Shown piece after piece: positions 22,080-35,500 of a stretch of DNA of 64,000 bases. How positions within the stretch are numbered: position 1 is the first letter of the stretch; each line of letters starts with the position of its first letter. Under the pieces are notes generated by a model, which was not told the origin of the DNA, did not search any database, and worked only from the letters and a program-made list of their open reading frames with translations. The DNA is from Flabesymbios commensalis (taxonomy: Eukaryota > Annelida > Polychaeta > Terebellida > Flabelligeridae). The DNA is taken from positions 2,601,718 to 2,665,717 of the forward strand of contig OZ024904.1 of NCBI GenBank assembly GCA_964017125.1, in the 5' to 3' direction. The translations under genes and the position numbers were made by a program.

Positions 22080-25000
22080 TTAATAAATACGTTTAGATTG
22101 ACTATGATTTCTCCTTTTTTTTCATTTTAAAGTCATATTTGACCGTGAAAAGGACTTTTTTGGGTGACATTGACCTTGTACAAAACAAATCCCTCCCGAA
22201 CTGTTTCGTGACGCGAAAACACTACAAAACGAGGTATTATATGATTCTTTGTGACTTTTATTTGTAAAGTTTTGAAATTCTCATTTCTTGATGGCGGCCA
22301 ATTTGGCAACCATTTTGAATTTATTAACCCGCAATTTTTTTTAGGTTGAGACCAAAATTGTATTTAGTCTGTCAAAACTTTGCTCTGTGCTAAATTTGAA
22401 ACTTGTATCAATCTGGGATACATAAATTGAAAGTGACTAAGGGAAGGGCGAGCAAAGGGGGCCACTTAACGTTTCAATGGTATTTATTCAAACTATTTTA
22501 AAACGAATGACTGTTCTATGTTAGGTACATGCAATAAAGATACATATAAGAGACTCACTTAGTGTTTCAAGGATACCTTATTTTAATTGTAAGCCAAATA
22601 GATTTGCTTTCAAAGTGGCCCCCTTTGCCCAATAACTTGGGCAAAGGGGGCCAGCGCATTGAGCAAAGGGGGCCACCCCCACCCACCCTGTAGAGACTTC
22701 AGTTGTACTCGTTCTCACTCTATGGAAGTACACCCTGCACGCAGGTTGCCCCCACCTTGGTACTTTTTATTTTTTTGATACACAAGTACATTGGAGCAAG
22801 CCTGATAAAACAGATATGATAAAAACCTTTCATTTGATGTATATGGTGACATGCTTTGTTGGACATACTAAGTACGTAGTAATATACTAAATATTTTCGT
22901 TCACTGGGATTAGTGTGTGAAATATCTACCCATTGTAAGTTAGAGGGCAAAGGGGGCCATGCTGTATGGTCTTTGTATTGAAATGGCCTGCCCCCCTTTG
23001 CCCTGGCTCCCTTTGCCCAAGGGGTAGAGGTTGGAAATTTAGCCTATTATCTCTCCCAAAAGTGATCTCCTGACTAAAGTAATAACTAGAATACAATGGC
23101 AATCTATATAATGTACCACACAAAACAAAAGATTTTCAGAAGAAATCACATAAATTCATCAATAAATTCATAAAAATATATAAGCTTATATTCATAAGAT
23201 TGTTGCCAAAAACTCCCTGTCGTCTATTACTTCTATCTAAGATATGTATGAGATGTCTATTTATGTTTTTTGTATACATATGTTCATAATTCATATCTAT
23301 GACGTCATTACTATTTCATACAACATGTCACAATTAAAATATCATTGATGGCCCCCTAGGCAGCTGATAAATGATCCACCTTTATAAATATCCAGTAGAA
23401 ATTGGTGAAAAAGTGACGTCACAACCATCACGACATGACGTCACATAATTTATGCACGTTTTATGAAAAACTCGACCACTTGCCGCAAAAACTGTTCATG
23501 CTTCGTAAAACTAGACGTTCATACATTTGCAGCGATATATTATTTGTCTCTAGGAATTTAAGTGTCAACTAACTCCTTAAATAACGTCAATTTTCAGATT
23601 TCCTCCTCCACTAATCGACATAATTGAAACTTCAGGAATGTTGTTATAGGCCCTATATCGTTTCTGGCACTAAAAATTACTTTCAATTTATGAGAACATT
23701 TAGTTACCATTGTGACTGATTGGAACATTTACCAAACCGTTTAATGACGTATAATTATGAGGTGAGGTAATAATATAAGGTTGAGTTCCCTTATTATATA
23801 GGCCTACATCGCCCATACATGCATCGTATTATTACGACACAGACCTATCCATTGTGATTTTTGTCCCTAAAAACGGTTTAATTATAACGCTTAATACTTA
23901 AAGTTATCTTCTTGTCTCATGGACTCTTGTTTCTGGAAATCGTGTGGTAAGTTTGTGGTTAAATTAAATTTAAAATGTGTCATCTCAGATCGGGGCTGTG
24001 GACTGCGGATGGGGCTGATGGGCAGCTACACCCCCCCCCCCCCCATGTATTTTCAAATCATGCCTTATTCTTAGTAAAAAAAATCACCTGGGTTAAGATA
24101 AAGACCAGTCTCAATCGACCCCCGCAAGGTCAAAATCCCTGCAGATATTTCCTGGCACAGTGCAAGAATTCGCTGCGCAGTAGTCTATTTTTTCAGCAGA
24201 ATGATTTATTGTCTACTTTAGGTGCAAAAGTCATTGATCCCAACCAACTGATTTAGGCAGTAACTGAGTACGTAGGCCTCTAGGATAGGATTCGAATCCA
24301 CGAATTTATCGAATCACGTTCGTTTTCCTTGGCGCAATGGATGACTTCTCTTAAGTTCATCTTAGGTCTAAAATGAGGGACAGAATAACGCATAATGAAT
24401 TTAGACTTCATCAGCCACCTGATTTCTTATGTCTATCATACCCCTTTCTAAATGTAGTCGTACAATAAAAATATTGTAAAGGAAAATGGTTGTCGTCACG
24501 AAAGCTCCACACCTACAATTTGTAGGCCCTATTACTTTCATATTAATACCAGTGATTCATATGATGAAACTCAAGGTCAAGTTCAAAGATGGGTGCCATT
24601 TACCTATTTTTCAAGGCCAATAGCTAATAAAGGAAAACGTTTGTCATCACGATTTGATGATAAATCTTGGTTCATACAATTTGTATCGCTTTAGTATCCA
24701 TACAATTGATAGAACTGATAAAACTTTATCTCAAATTCGAATATAGTGATCTTGAGCTTTTTTGTTATCAAATACTGTCATTACGATATCTCAGAAAACT
24801 CCAGGTCAGGGGGGAGAGTTGATAGAGTAAGCCTACATAGGCCTCATGTGATGCCGGAGGCATACAATTGACGCATACATGTATCAAATTCCCCTTCTAG
24901 TTTGACATCTGAAGCAATATTGTTACGTTAAAGGCTAGATGTGTGGCAAAAAATTACGTGCCACTATTTAGGCAACATGAATAATTACCTAAATAAAGAA

Positions 25001-25410
25001 CATATATTGGCCTAAATATATGCTCTATAATGCATCATTTTAAGCCTTAGATTTCATTTTATTCAGGGGGGGGGGGGCATGCCCCAGGACCCTCTAGAGC
25101 ATATAGGAGGCTGGATGTGCCAGCTGTCGTTTATATAAATTATTGTGAAAACAATTGTGTATCCTCGTCGTCTGTCAATTCCTGGATCCACAACTGTCTT
25201 TGGTTGTTCAGGCATAACCCAAAACAGCATTATCTACAATCTTTAGTAGAATGCATACTTCTGTCCTGGCATATAATATAGCTAATTAAATACATGAAAT
25301 TACACTCGAAATCATTAATGAATCCTTTGTCAAGTCAGTCAGCTAGGAAACGCCATGATATTTTTTGTGAGCTCACATTCTCAAAACGGAATTTATTCAT
25401 GTTAGTAGGG
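22080..25410. other. No gene seen; GCAAAGGGGGCC words
   Basis: Words GGCAAAGGGGGCC or GAGCAAAGGGGGCC recur at 22451, 22630, 22660 and 22946, with inverse copies near 22990 and 23010. The rest is AT-rich with short C-runs (24031) and G-runs (25065). Confidence 0.4.
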
Positions 25411-25556
25411 GAGACCGGGGCTAACTGAGACAAGGGGCTAGCTCGGACAGGGCTCTAATAGGAAATTCCATGATATGACAATATCAGTGGCCTCGTTTTC
25501 AAGAATGGAGGGATACCCCCTTCCACTTGAACTACAATCCCAGTGGAACTAGCAGA

Positions 25557-28500
25557 TAGACAGGGATATATCCTAACCAATCTAATAAACATGTCTGTCA
25601 AACTGTTCTCAACGGTTTCTATTGTATTTTTTCCCGTAGATTTCAAATCTGCCAGATACCATTTGAGATCTTGCATATTTAATTAGCTAATTTGCATATT
25701 TACAAAATGGCTGCCGAAAAAAAGTAATCGGCTATCAATACAGTTCCGGCAGTCCTAGAAATGTGTTTTTTGGCCCTAAATTCGGGTTTTGAGATCCCAT
25801 AATGCAATTTTGACGACAATATTTATTTTGGGATCATTGGAAGGTCATAGGTCACATGACCATTGAAATACAATATCCAACATTCACGTTTTAGCAAAAA
25901 GTGCACAACTTGACCTTTTTTGGATAAAATGATGATTTGATTGCCTGATAATATATATTTAATTTTAGAGAGTTACATCTTATATACAATACTATATTTA
26001 TTAATACAAGATAGCCGCCATAATTCAAAATGGCCGCCAGCCGAATCCAAAATCAAGATATCTTAGTTTCTGGAAATCATATCTAAGCGATCTTAGTGGA
26101 TTGATTAAGGTTTTTTGGACCAAGGGATACAATGCCAAACATCATTTTACTGTCAAATGATTTTTAAAAGGTTTTTGAAGTGTTTTTGATCTCTATAGTT
26201 TGATATTTTGGCATAATTGTGTGATCCATCTACGCCACCATAGTTATATTTGAATGACTTCCTCCCAGAATGAGTTTATCATCCGCACACTATTCTGAAT
26301 TCACATACTAACATGATATAAAGCTAAACCATATAAATTACATGTGTATGACAGCGACAAAATAGGTAAATAAACATCATTTACATTATAAAACGACACT
26401 GTTATGCTGTAGAGTAAGTAACACTACTAGCCAGGGGGTTGACATCATATTTTCTAGAAAACTGACAGTCTGACACCGCGTGTTGTAAAAGGTTGGGCAC
26501 CTGAAATGATATCTACATATATTTAGGATCACAACCTAGGTGCACAACCTTGCAAATCGACTACTGGAAATTGACAGGAAGCCAATAATGGCGGCCATTA
26601 CCGAGAAACCTTAATTTGTCAATATCTCGGTCAATATTTAATATAATTTGCTTTTAAAGTTGTCTAAACCTATCTTTGTAGGGTCAAGGATCAATATAGA
26701 ACCAACCCTGAAGTGATTTTATGTCTTCTTGACAAGATAGTACACAAAGCCATGCATTGATAGTGTGAAATTAATGTTTTGCGCCAGATATTATTAATCT
26801 CGTTTGATAAGAAAACATTTGATGTGATAACAATGGTAAGTTTATTGATTATAAGCTAACATAAGTATTAATCCTTGTTGTGTTACATCACTTGTTACAA
26901 TAATCACTTCAAAATATAATTAGCCTAATATTAATGTTACATGAAACAAAAACTAAGAGCGCTGAAAATAATACTGTCGAAGGAGCTAGTGTTTGCAGGA
27001 AGCAACATGCACACAACTACATTGTATATCGATTATAAGATTATTTAAAGTGAGTGTGCCTAAAAAGTATATGATGCAGTTATGCTATTTAATTATAAGG
27101 ATTATGTGTTGTGTTGTGCAAAGCTGCATTTGCTTGGGGACCACCGACAGTCACATCATAATTAGCAGGGATTTCCCTTTTGTCACACTAGCAGTTCTTG
27201 TTTCAACCCTTCTTGCAGGGATGAAATTGTTCGAATCATATGTGGTGGCGACGGTGGGTTTGTACATGTAGACTGAACAGGAATCAGCTTGCCATTTTCT
27301 ACAACCCATCCATAGTCCTAAGGATTGAGGATGGCTTGGCTGCATGCTTTATATGCTGTTGGAAAGCATTTTCATTGGGTGGCAACAACTTCAGCAGTGT
27401 TGACTTATTAATATTATTTAAGAACGTTTTGTCTTTGGGCGTATCTATATCGCAGACTTCTCTTGTTAAAATATGAGTGCACAAAAAGCTGCTGTGACTG
27501 GTCACACACATATAGCGTGATTTCAATGGGAGCACCATCATCAGCAAATTCTACCAGTGTAGTTATATCATTCAGCCAACTTTAACATGCTAGTAGAGAA
27601 TGAATAGCCGATGGTATCTCGTCCGTTGATAATGTGAATAAATGACAGTCCCCTAAAGTTTGCATGACCCATTGAAAGTGAAATTTAGTTGAACAAATGG
27701 AAGGATCACTATGTTCCTCCTGGTACCATGTCTGACATATAAAAGCAAGAAAGCGAGTCGTGTTGGAAAAACTCTTGAAAACCACTTGGATCGCTCCCTG
27801 TTGGCTATTTTGCTATTTTTAGCAGAGCTTCTGGTCTTGAGGTGAAAGAAATGGTGTCCAAAGCTGCCATTACTTTGAAGATCATAATTATAGGAAGCTC
27901 TTGTCACCCGTGGATGACTAGACTCAGAACCAGAAACCATTATAGTATATAAGCGAAATTGATTCGTCTGACAAGAGTAATGACATTTCTACTCTTCGGC
28001 AAATAAAACACAAAAAGTAAGTGGTGGAGACATTAACATTAATAACTTTATTAGTGATCATGGATGTATCAATATGCCTCCATCATTGTCCGCAGAAATA
28101 GCATGATAGCTGATGATGCCATGTTGCTCACATTGAAATAACGGTAGACCAGGCAAAGTAGCTTCTTGTGAATACATGATCCAACTTCGAAGGCTGTGAT
28201 ATAGCTATATATACTCCGATTCATTAAGTTTTATAATAACAAATCACTGCTGAAATAACTGTCACCCTCTTGCTTTAGAACTACATCTAAAGCGGGCAGC
28301 ATTGGCAACAACACTTAAAAAGTCAGCTTACGTCGCCAAGCTTACCTGCAATCCTGAGGACTATGGACGGGTTGTATTAAATGATAAACGGATCCCAGGA
28401 AAATCTACAAACCCACCAAGGCCACCATATATGACACACACAATGACACGTGGCTGCAAGAAGGGTTGCAACAAAAACTGCTCGAGTAAGAGAAGAAAAA

Positions 28501-30441
28501 TCCCCTGCTATGTAGAAGACTGTCAGAGATATCTAAGCAAATGTAGCTGCGTACAACACCTTGAGACCTTGATGACGTGAGCGTGTGGTGATAGGGCCTG
28601 GTGGGTTACTGCCCGATGTTCTGAGCATGTCTAGGGGATTTACCCTCAGACATGCCAAGACGATCAAAGACTTAGGTTTTGATATGCAATTTATTGCTGA
28701 AACATGGAGGCCTTTAGCACAGCTCCGCTATCTTCTGGTCGGATAGTCCTCAAGAGTCACAATAGTTGAGGGTAACACCATTCATCCCACATGAGAGACC
28801 TAATGTCAAACACTATTGCCTGTAGTTTAGGCTCTAGCATGGCCAGCATCAGTGCCTGTACTGATGCAGGAGCTGCATTGGCACCACTATTGAGTGGAGG
28901 AAACAGGCTACCCCGCTGGCAATCCACCACAATATTATAGCCAGCCACGTGTAGGCTGCAGCTTCCCCAACATGCAACAGACGTGACAGATCCCAAATGA
29001 CCCTCCCCAGGTGGGTGCGAAAAGTACTACTACTAGCAATCATCCCAGTACCCCTTGGACTGACTATGTTATGAAGTGATTATAATACCAAATGCTATAT
29101 CACTGCAAGGGCTAATACGTATTCTATTATCAAGTTTTTGATCAATAAACATTATCATTGTTATGACATCGAACGCTCATGATGTTTTCTTATCAAAAGT
29201 GAATATTAATATACAGTGTGAAACATTATTTCCAAAACATAAAAGCAGAGTTGTGTGTATATATGCCGACTTGTATACATATTTACAAGATATAACATCA
29301 CTTCAGGACTGGTTTTATATTGATCTTTGACCCTGAAAATATTGGTCTAGACAACTTTATTAGCAAATTATCTTAAATATTGACCAAGATATTGACAAAT
29401 TCAAGTTTTTCTGTAATGGCCGCCATTATTGACTTCCTGCCAATTTCTAATAGTCGATTTGCAAGGTTGTGCACCGAGGTTGTGATCCTGATTATATGTA
29501 GATATCATTTCAGGTGCCCATATTTTTACAACACGCCGTGTCTGTTTTCCAGAAAATATGATGTTTCCCCTTTGGGTAGTAGTTCTGGGTAGTAGTTCCA
29601 CATACGCTACAAAATAACAGTGCGGTATTATAATGTAAATGATGTGTCTATTTATCTCTTTTATCGCTGTCACATACATGTAATGTATATGGTTTTACTT
29701 TAGATCATGTTAGCATGTGAATTCAGAACAATGTGCGGATGATAACCTCATTCTGGGAGGAAGTTATTCAAATATAACTATGATATAACTCAATTTTGCC
29801 AAAATATAAAACTATGGAGATCAAAAAGACATTAAAAATCATTTGAAAGTATAATGATGTCTGAAATTGTATTTCTTGATCCACAAAACCCCGATCTAGA
29901 CACTAAGATGGCTCAAATATGATATCTAGAAGCTCAGATATCTTGATTTTAGGTTCGGCTGGCGGCCATTTTGAATTATGGCGGCCATCTTGTATTAATA
30001 AATATAGTCTTGTGTATGTTATGTAACTCTCTGAAATTAAATATATAATATCAGGCATTCTAATCATCATTTTATCCCCAAAAAGTCAATTTGTGCACTT
30101 TTTGCTAAAACGTGAATGTTGGATATTGTATTTCAATGGTCACGTGACCTATGAGCTTCCTATGACCCCAAAATTAATATTGTCGTCAAAATGCATTATG
30201 GGATCTCAAAACCCGAACTTAGGGCCAAAAACACATTTCTAGGATTGCCGGAACTGTATTGATAGCCGATTACTTTTTCTTCGGCGGCCATTTTGGAAAT
30301 ATGCAAATTAGCTAATTAAATATGCAAAATCTCGAATGGTATCTGGCAGATTTGAAATCTACGGGAAAAAATACAATAGAAACCGTTGAGAAAAGTTTGA
30401 CAGACATGTTTATTAGATTGGTTCGGATATATCCCTGTCTA
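25557..30441. mobile_element. 4.9 kb element with inverted arms of about 1.17 kb
   Basis: The left arm (25557-26735) and right arm (29290-30441) are reverse complements with moderate divergence. Both outer ends read TAGACAGGGATATATCC inward. Each arm carries ATGGCGGCC-type motifs. The 2.55 kb centre has no long ORF. Minus-strand pieces (27151-27940) include LKLLPPNENAFQQHIKHAA, and a plus-strand ORF (28302-28580) includes GCKKGCNKNCSSKRRKIPC. Such strings recall CXC-type cysteine domains in repeat-encoded invertebrate proteins. That match is from memory and weak. The probable class is a DNA transposon with long terminal inverted repeats, decayed inside. Flanks share AGA, a possible target duplication. 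Confidence 0.6.
28302..28580 (+). pseudogene. Cysteine-rich ORF inside the long-arm element
   Basis: This ORF of 92 codons has a cluster near residues 51-80: GCKKGCNKNCSSKRRKIPC, then EDC, then KCSC. Spaced C-x3-C-x3-C pairs with basic residues resemble a degraded CXC (tesmin-like) zinc-binding domain. It has no upstream exon or promoter that I can see. It is probably the end of the element's own protein. Confidence 0.35.
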
Positions 30442-30639
30442 AGAGTTGTGTGAGCAGGCAAAACTAAATGTATTTTTTTGCCTTTCAAGTAATTTTTCAC
30501 GTCTCAATTACGAATCTTATAAAACTTAAATTACTATAGTTGTATTATACTGAAATATATCACTGAAAACACTCATATTTACTGCCTAATTTACAATTAT
30601 TAGATGTTCGATGCTGTACCATACCCACATGCCAGGTCA

Positions 30640-31430
30640 TATTTTTCATTAAAGGTCAACCCGGGGCTGACTAGGACAATTCTGGCGGGGCTAACTGCGA
30701 CAGTCCCAGTTAGCCCCGGTGTGTCCCAGTTTGTCCCAGTTGTAATAGAGCATTGTGGCCCACTTAACCCCTGTGGGTACTGACATGTGACCTAAATATA
30801 TGTTTGCGCAACTCAAGTAACATTTGTTAGGCCTACTTTAGATTGTATGTATTGGGGATGGACACAATGTGGGTGTTACGTAGTATCAACACATTAGGCC
30901 TATAGTGCATCGGGGATCAGCTGTTATTTTCTGCATTATTTTGTTGCACTTTAAAAGGCATATATATGTTTATTTATAGCTCACCCCCTTCAAACTATTT
31001 GGAATCATCACAGGATGCAGTATACCTTGTTTAATCTCTATAGATCCTAAATTGCTGAAATTTTAGGAGTGTCCCAGTGACAATAACAAGGCCCTTGTGA
31101 CAATAACAAATATCACACCTAGGTTGAATGATTGTTTTGAATCTCTAACTCTATTATTGTCTGCCCCAGGGCGATAAATGATAAAAGTGTCCCAGTTAGC
31201 CCCGGTCTCTCCTATAACTATTCATGTTGAAATATACGTTCTTTTTCATTCAAAAAGCATGTATTAAATTGCTCAACATCATGACATCTATTCAGTGGTA
31301 GACACATAAATACAAAATGGCACGTGATCGTAATAATATGTCCCAGTTAGCCCCGGTCTCCCATATAACTATTCATGTTGAAATATACGTTCTTTTTCAT
31401 TGAAAAAGCATGTATTAAAACACATTTTAT
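30640..31430. repeat. CAGTTAGCCCCGGTCTC repeats
   Basis: The word CAGTTAGCCCCGG occurs several times. A unit of about 145 bases (31190-31335 and 31335-31425) is tandemly repeated with ACTATTCATGTTGAAATATA. The inverse word GAGACCGGGGCTAACTGAGA lies on the other side of the long-arm element (25410). Confidence 0.6.
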
Positions 31431-31468
31431 GTTTAGGCAGGAAATGCGCAATATGGGTTTTTATATTA

Positions 31469-31668
31469 ATCCCTGTGCTGCTTAATTGTTTGTGAGTATT
31501 TTTCATTCATTTGAAGTTCAATTGCTAACGCAAATTGCTAACGCAATTTCCTGCTTCAAATGAAAATAATAGTATTTCTAAAAAATAGACATCTTCCAAA
31601 TGTTATTTTATTTAGTCTGAAATTTGCTTGAAACGTATATATTCTAACTTAGCAGCACAAGGGTTTAA
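31469..31668. mobile_element. TTAA hairpin MITE, family III
   Basis: This element of about 200 bases has ends TTAATCCCTGTGCTGCT and AGCAGCACAAGGGTTTAA. The central hairpin has arms TTTTCATTCATTTGAAG and CTTCAAATGAAAATAA around a repeated AATTGCTAACGCAATT palindrome. Confidence 0.6.
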
Positions 31669-32704
31669 AACAAAGTCGCGTGAGCATGCCCCCGCACCCC
31701 GCCCCCTTTACCGACAAAAAGAAAAGTACAAAAAGTTCCACTTTCTGCTCAAAACGACCCCCCACACAAAAATCCTGGCTACGGGCCAGGACTCACGGTC
31801 TACTTTAAAGAGGAAGTGATCAATACAGCTAGAAATGCATGTAACCGTTACTTCATGACATTATAATATCACGAACACAAAGTTTAACATTAACATTAAT
31901 AAATGAATAACCTAATAAATAACCTATATTCAACCAGGCTAGATTACAGTTCCATTATTTTTACCTCGGCGATCATATTATTTTATCAGTTACTCTGCAT
32001 ACATTGGTGAAATTAATATATTATTTTGTTTCTCAGAGGGTTGTCATGCTTCACTGACACCGACGTGCCATAGTGCGTTACGTATTTTATATCAGTGACA
32101 ATCTTGATAGTAGACGCTTTGTATAGTTATATCTTATCTATTTTAGGAGTCGATTAAAGCCACAACAAACACTGCATTTTATTAAAAGTAGAATACACAA
32201 ATAAATGATAGGTACTTATTTAAAAACTTATCGAGTTTAAAATATAAAACTCGTATAATTGACCCGTTATGTTTGGTTTGAAATACCGCACAAAAGAGTT
32301 AGCGTGGTAGGCCTATATATAATCTATAATCGTTATACTTATTGTACATAGTTATATATCACATAGTTACATCTATACAGAGGTTTAGCGTAGGCCTATA
32401 TACTTAAAACTACATCTAGTTAGATATTGAGATATATGCACTGATAGGAACATTCCTTAAAAATCATTGTTCAAAATTCGAAAGAAATTTAAATAACAAT
32501 CTATGGAATATTATTCATATTAGAGCGAATCAAAACTTTTCATATTTTCTGTTCCATACAAAATTTTATTGCTTTTGTCTATGTTAATGTAAATGAAATA
32601 AAATTGGAATTTTAGGCCACCTTTGTTCACAAGTTCATGTAAAATATGTGTACTGATTTAAGCCTTGAGCCGCTATATCAAATAATAATAATAATAAAAA
32701 TTTA

Positions 32705-32882
32705 TAATAATATAAATTTCCACCCGCATGAGTGAGTGAAATTACTCATTACATATTTGTTTAATTCGAATCCAAAAATTTGCTATTCTCGATGCAATTC
32801 TTGTTTAAACACTCATTTCATTCCCAATAACAGTGATTTAACAGATTAAAAACGACGTGTTTAGCAGTGAAATGGTTAACCC
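32705..32882. mobile_element. Family II MITE, inverted
   Basis: It is in reverse orientation: hairpin remnant CACCCGCATGAGTGAGTG, then CTCATTTCATTCCCAATAAC, and the end GTGAAATGGTTAACCC. Confidence 0.5.
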
Positions 32883-32945
32883 TTGTCCTGCTGAATTGCT
32901 TCAATTGTATTTTTAGTCATTTGAAGCTGGAATTGCTAACGCAAT
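32876..32945. mobile_element. Family III MITE, left half
   Basis: TTAACCCTTGTCCTGCTGAA leads into CATTTGAAGCTGGAATTGCT and AACGCAATTTCC. The right half is replaced by the truncated SINE at 32949-33171. Confidence 0.55.
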
Positions 32946-32948
32946 TTC

Positions 32949-33171
32949 CAATGTTTCTTCCCCATCCACGTGTGAAAGTCAGTATTATGGGGAGCCTCCG
33001 TGACCGAGAGGTAGCGTGCTCGGCCTCAGACCGCCAGGGCTCCAATTTCGAATCCCGTGTCTGGAGGACAGTGTCATCTCATTCATCTCACCATCCTCAG
33101 GAGGTTCTCCTGGCCCATTTTAGCCTATATGTGCACAAAGGTGGCCTAAAGGCCGATTCATTTCATTTCAT
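32949..33171 (+). mobile_element. Dimeric tRNA-like SINE, 5' truncated
   Basis: It begins in the linker (TTTCTTCCCCATCCACGTG) and keeps the second tRNA-like unit, body and TTTCA tail. It interrupts or abuts a family III hairpin element whose left half is at 32876-32945. Confidence 0.75.
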
Positions 33172-33299
33172 CATGTTTATTAAACCTCCACATGTATTAG
33201 GCTTGGTATGATACATATTGGTATAGGCAGCTCAAGGATACAAGTTTTTCAGGTCCCTACCAGTCATTCACTAATCGGGACAGAATAGGGAATAATAGA

Positions 33300-33660
33300 G
33301 CTGCGATTTGGATATAGGTTAACCACTGTTAACTTACGAATTGCATGTAAATTATCACCATTGGTAGGCTAAGTAAAGCACAAGGGGCCCAACCAGTTTT
33401 TCAACGATCAGTACAGAAAGGGATTTTGACCCATGCGGCCATGCTAACCAGATACAGGGAAACTTGTGAATTGCATACAAATTATTAGATTTTAACAGTA
33501 AATCACAGGGGGCCCCGACTAGTTATTAACTGATCGATATAAAATATGAATTAGATGCTGTTTATGTCAAAGGCATCAGAAGAACATGAGTTTCATGAAA
33601 ACTTAATTGTCATCATAGGCCTATCACAGGGGCCCCCAACCAGTTGCTGTATCATATAGT
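33300..33660. repeat. Three diverged CACAGGGGCCC units
   Basis: AAGCACAAGGGGCCCAACCA, AATCACAGGGGGCCCCGACT and TCACAGGGGCCCCCAACCAG recur about 120 bases apart, each followed by a CAACGATCAG- or TAACTGATCG-type word in two of the three. Confidence 0.45.
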
Positions 33661-34159
33661 GTCTTATATCATATGTGAGAGAATGAGCATGGCGCATAGA
33701 ACACGCGCGCGAAAATAAGTTTCAGTGCCCCCCACCCCCCCCCCCCCAAATGTGGTGGGCCCTAGACCAATGGCCTATATGGCCTACTGCTAAAAACGGC
33801 GCTGGTTGGCCTATATATTAAGAGACAGCACACAGTGTAAAGCCACGTAAATTTACTCTTTCAACATGGGATCTAGGTTCTTCCGCACCAATAATGGTCT
33901 TTCATAGATTACAGTTGAAACAATGATAACCTCCTATAACACATTCAGTTAACAGTAGCATATTCAGAAATATTCGACAGTAAATTGCTGCAAATCTAGA
34001 AAGCTCTGGAGAAAAATCGACTGTAGGCATATTGTGAAATTTTGGCCTAGAGGTGATGACGTGTTAAAATGTGGACATCGTTGTTTTATTATCTATTGAT
34101 ATCTATATTGATTATCAATTGATATCTAATATAAAATAAAATTTAAAAAAAAATAATAT

Positions 34160-35500
34160 TGATATCTAGAGGACACGTCCTGGGGGGGGGGGGGACATGT
34201 GCCCCTTAAGGGATCATGGACTACCTATAGCTTTGGAGATATGACCACTTAGATAATCGTGTCAAATGGGAAAATGGCGGCCATCTTGGAAAAAGGAGTC
34301 ATCTTAAAAATCGAATGCACTTTTGACCTTGGCATCCAATGGTTTATAACTGCTGCTTATAAAATACGATTACAATGGGATAATGGAAAGTTCTTCATTG
34401 ATTGGTCTGGTGACTGTAACAAAAAATCAAAATCGACACCCCCCCCCCGCAAAAAAAACATATAACTCTGGATTCGAATCTTCTTCACCTACGTACTCAC
34501 TCTATACGAGTGCCAGTTTAATCACACATTTTACACTTAATTTATTAGGACTCGGTTAAGACGACACAGGGAAGAAAAAGGGGTTTGGGTGAATCGGTGG
34601 GTTTATTAAATAACATCATCTAGCCAAAACAGTTATATGCATATATATAATTATACAATGTTACGTAATAAGTTGTAAAAATTGTAAAGCTAGAATGTTA
34701 TCTAAAAAATATAGTTATAAACACAGATGTGCGCCTGCATCTAGTTGTGACCTCCCGATTAACAACTACACTATACTATACTATGATATACTACGATTAC
34801 ATACATTACATAATGGATCGAATGAGAATGCAACTGAGTCAAGCATGAAAGGTGACGCGCAGGTCACTGTGAAATAAAAATAAAAGGGGTGGGAGGGTGG
34901 GAAATCTGCTGCTGGGCAAATGCAACGCCGCTGACCGCCAGAGTAAAACTGCCTGCTATGTAACCTACACAGGGATGTATGTACATGCTTCCAAAGCCAG
35001 GCCTGAGAAGAGGTGGTGAATATCCATCCACACCCCAGCCTGTGGCACTAAAATTTATGACCTGATACTCTTGATGACCCCGCCAACCGGATCCAGGCTC
35101 CCCACACATGTGAAGACATATATACACACCCAGCCTCCCACCCAAGGAGTGAGCCGCGGCGTCTTATAAAATAAAATAGAATTAATCAAAGAATAATTCC
35201 TTCATAAAAGGTGATAAAAATATGTTATATTGGGTTACTATACATTGTTTTTCCGCACCCATGCTGTTGGTTTTCACTATGAGACGTATGGTGAGATCAG
35301 CCCATCTCACACTCTCTCCAAGACGCTTCACTGCTCTGTTTGATTTTGCCGCTTCAAATAGATATTCGTACGAGAAAATTGGTCTACATACTGCATCGTT
35401 GGTACGGCGAGATGGCACTCAGCACTCTGTACCACATCAAGTGGTGACTTGTGTTCAGATCAGCCCATCTCGCCTTCCCAACGATGCCTTACGCATATAT
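34160..35500. other. Unassigned; one 93-codon ORF and a hairpin
   Basis: A minus-strand ORF at 34864-35145 starts MGGRLGVYICLHMCGEPGSG and has no domain I know. A hairpin lies at 35392-35488 (GCATCGTTGG...GGCGAGATGG against CCATCTCGCC...CCAACGATGC). It may be an unrecognised repeat. Confidence 0.35.

Noticed and set aside
25557-30441. A Polinton-type element, because of the long inverted arms
   Set aside because: It is far too short, and none of the genes expected for that group were seen. The label is not supported.
34864-35145. Minus-strand ORF of 93 codons (GGRLGVYICLHMCGEPG)
   Set aside because: I could not link it to a known domain or gene. It is noted only as unassigned.
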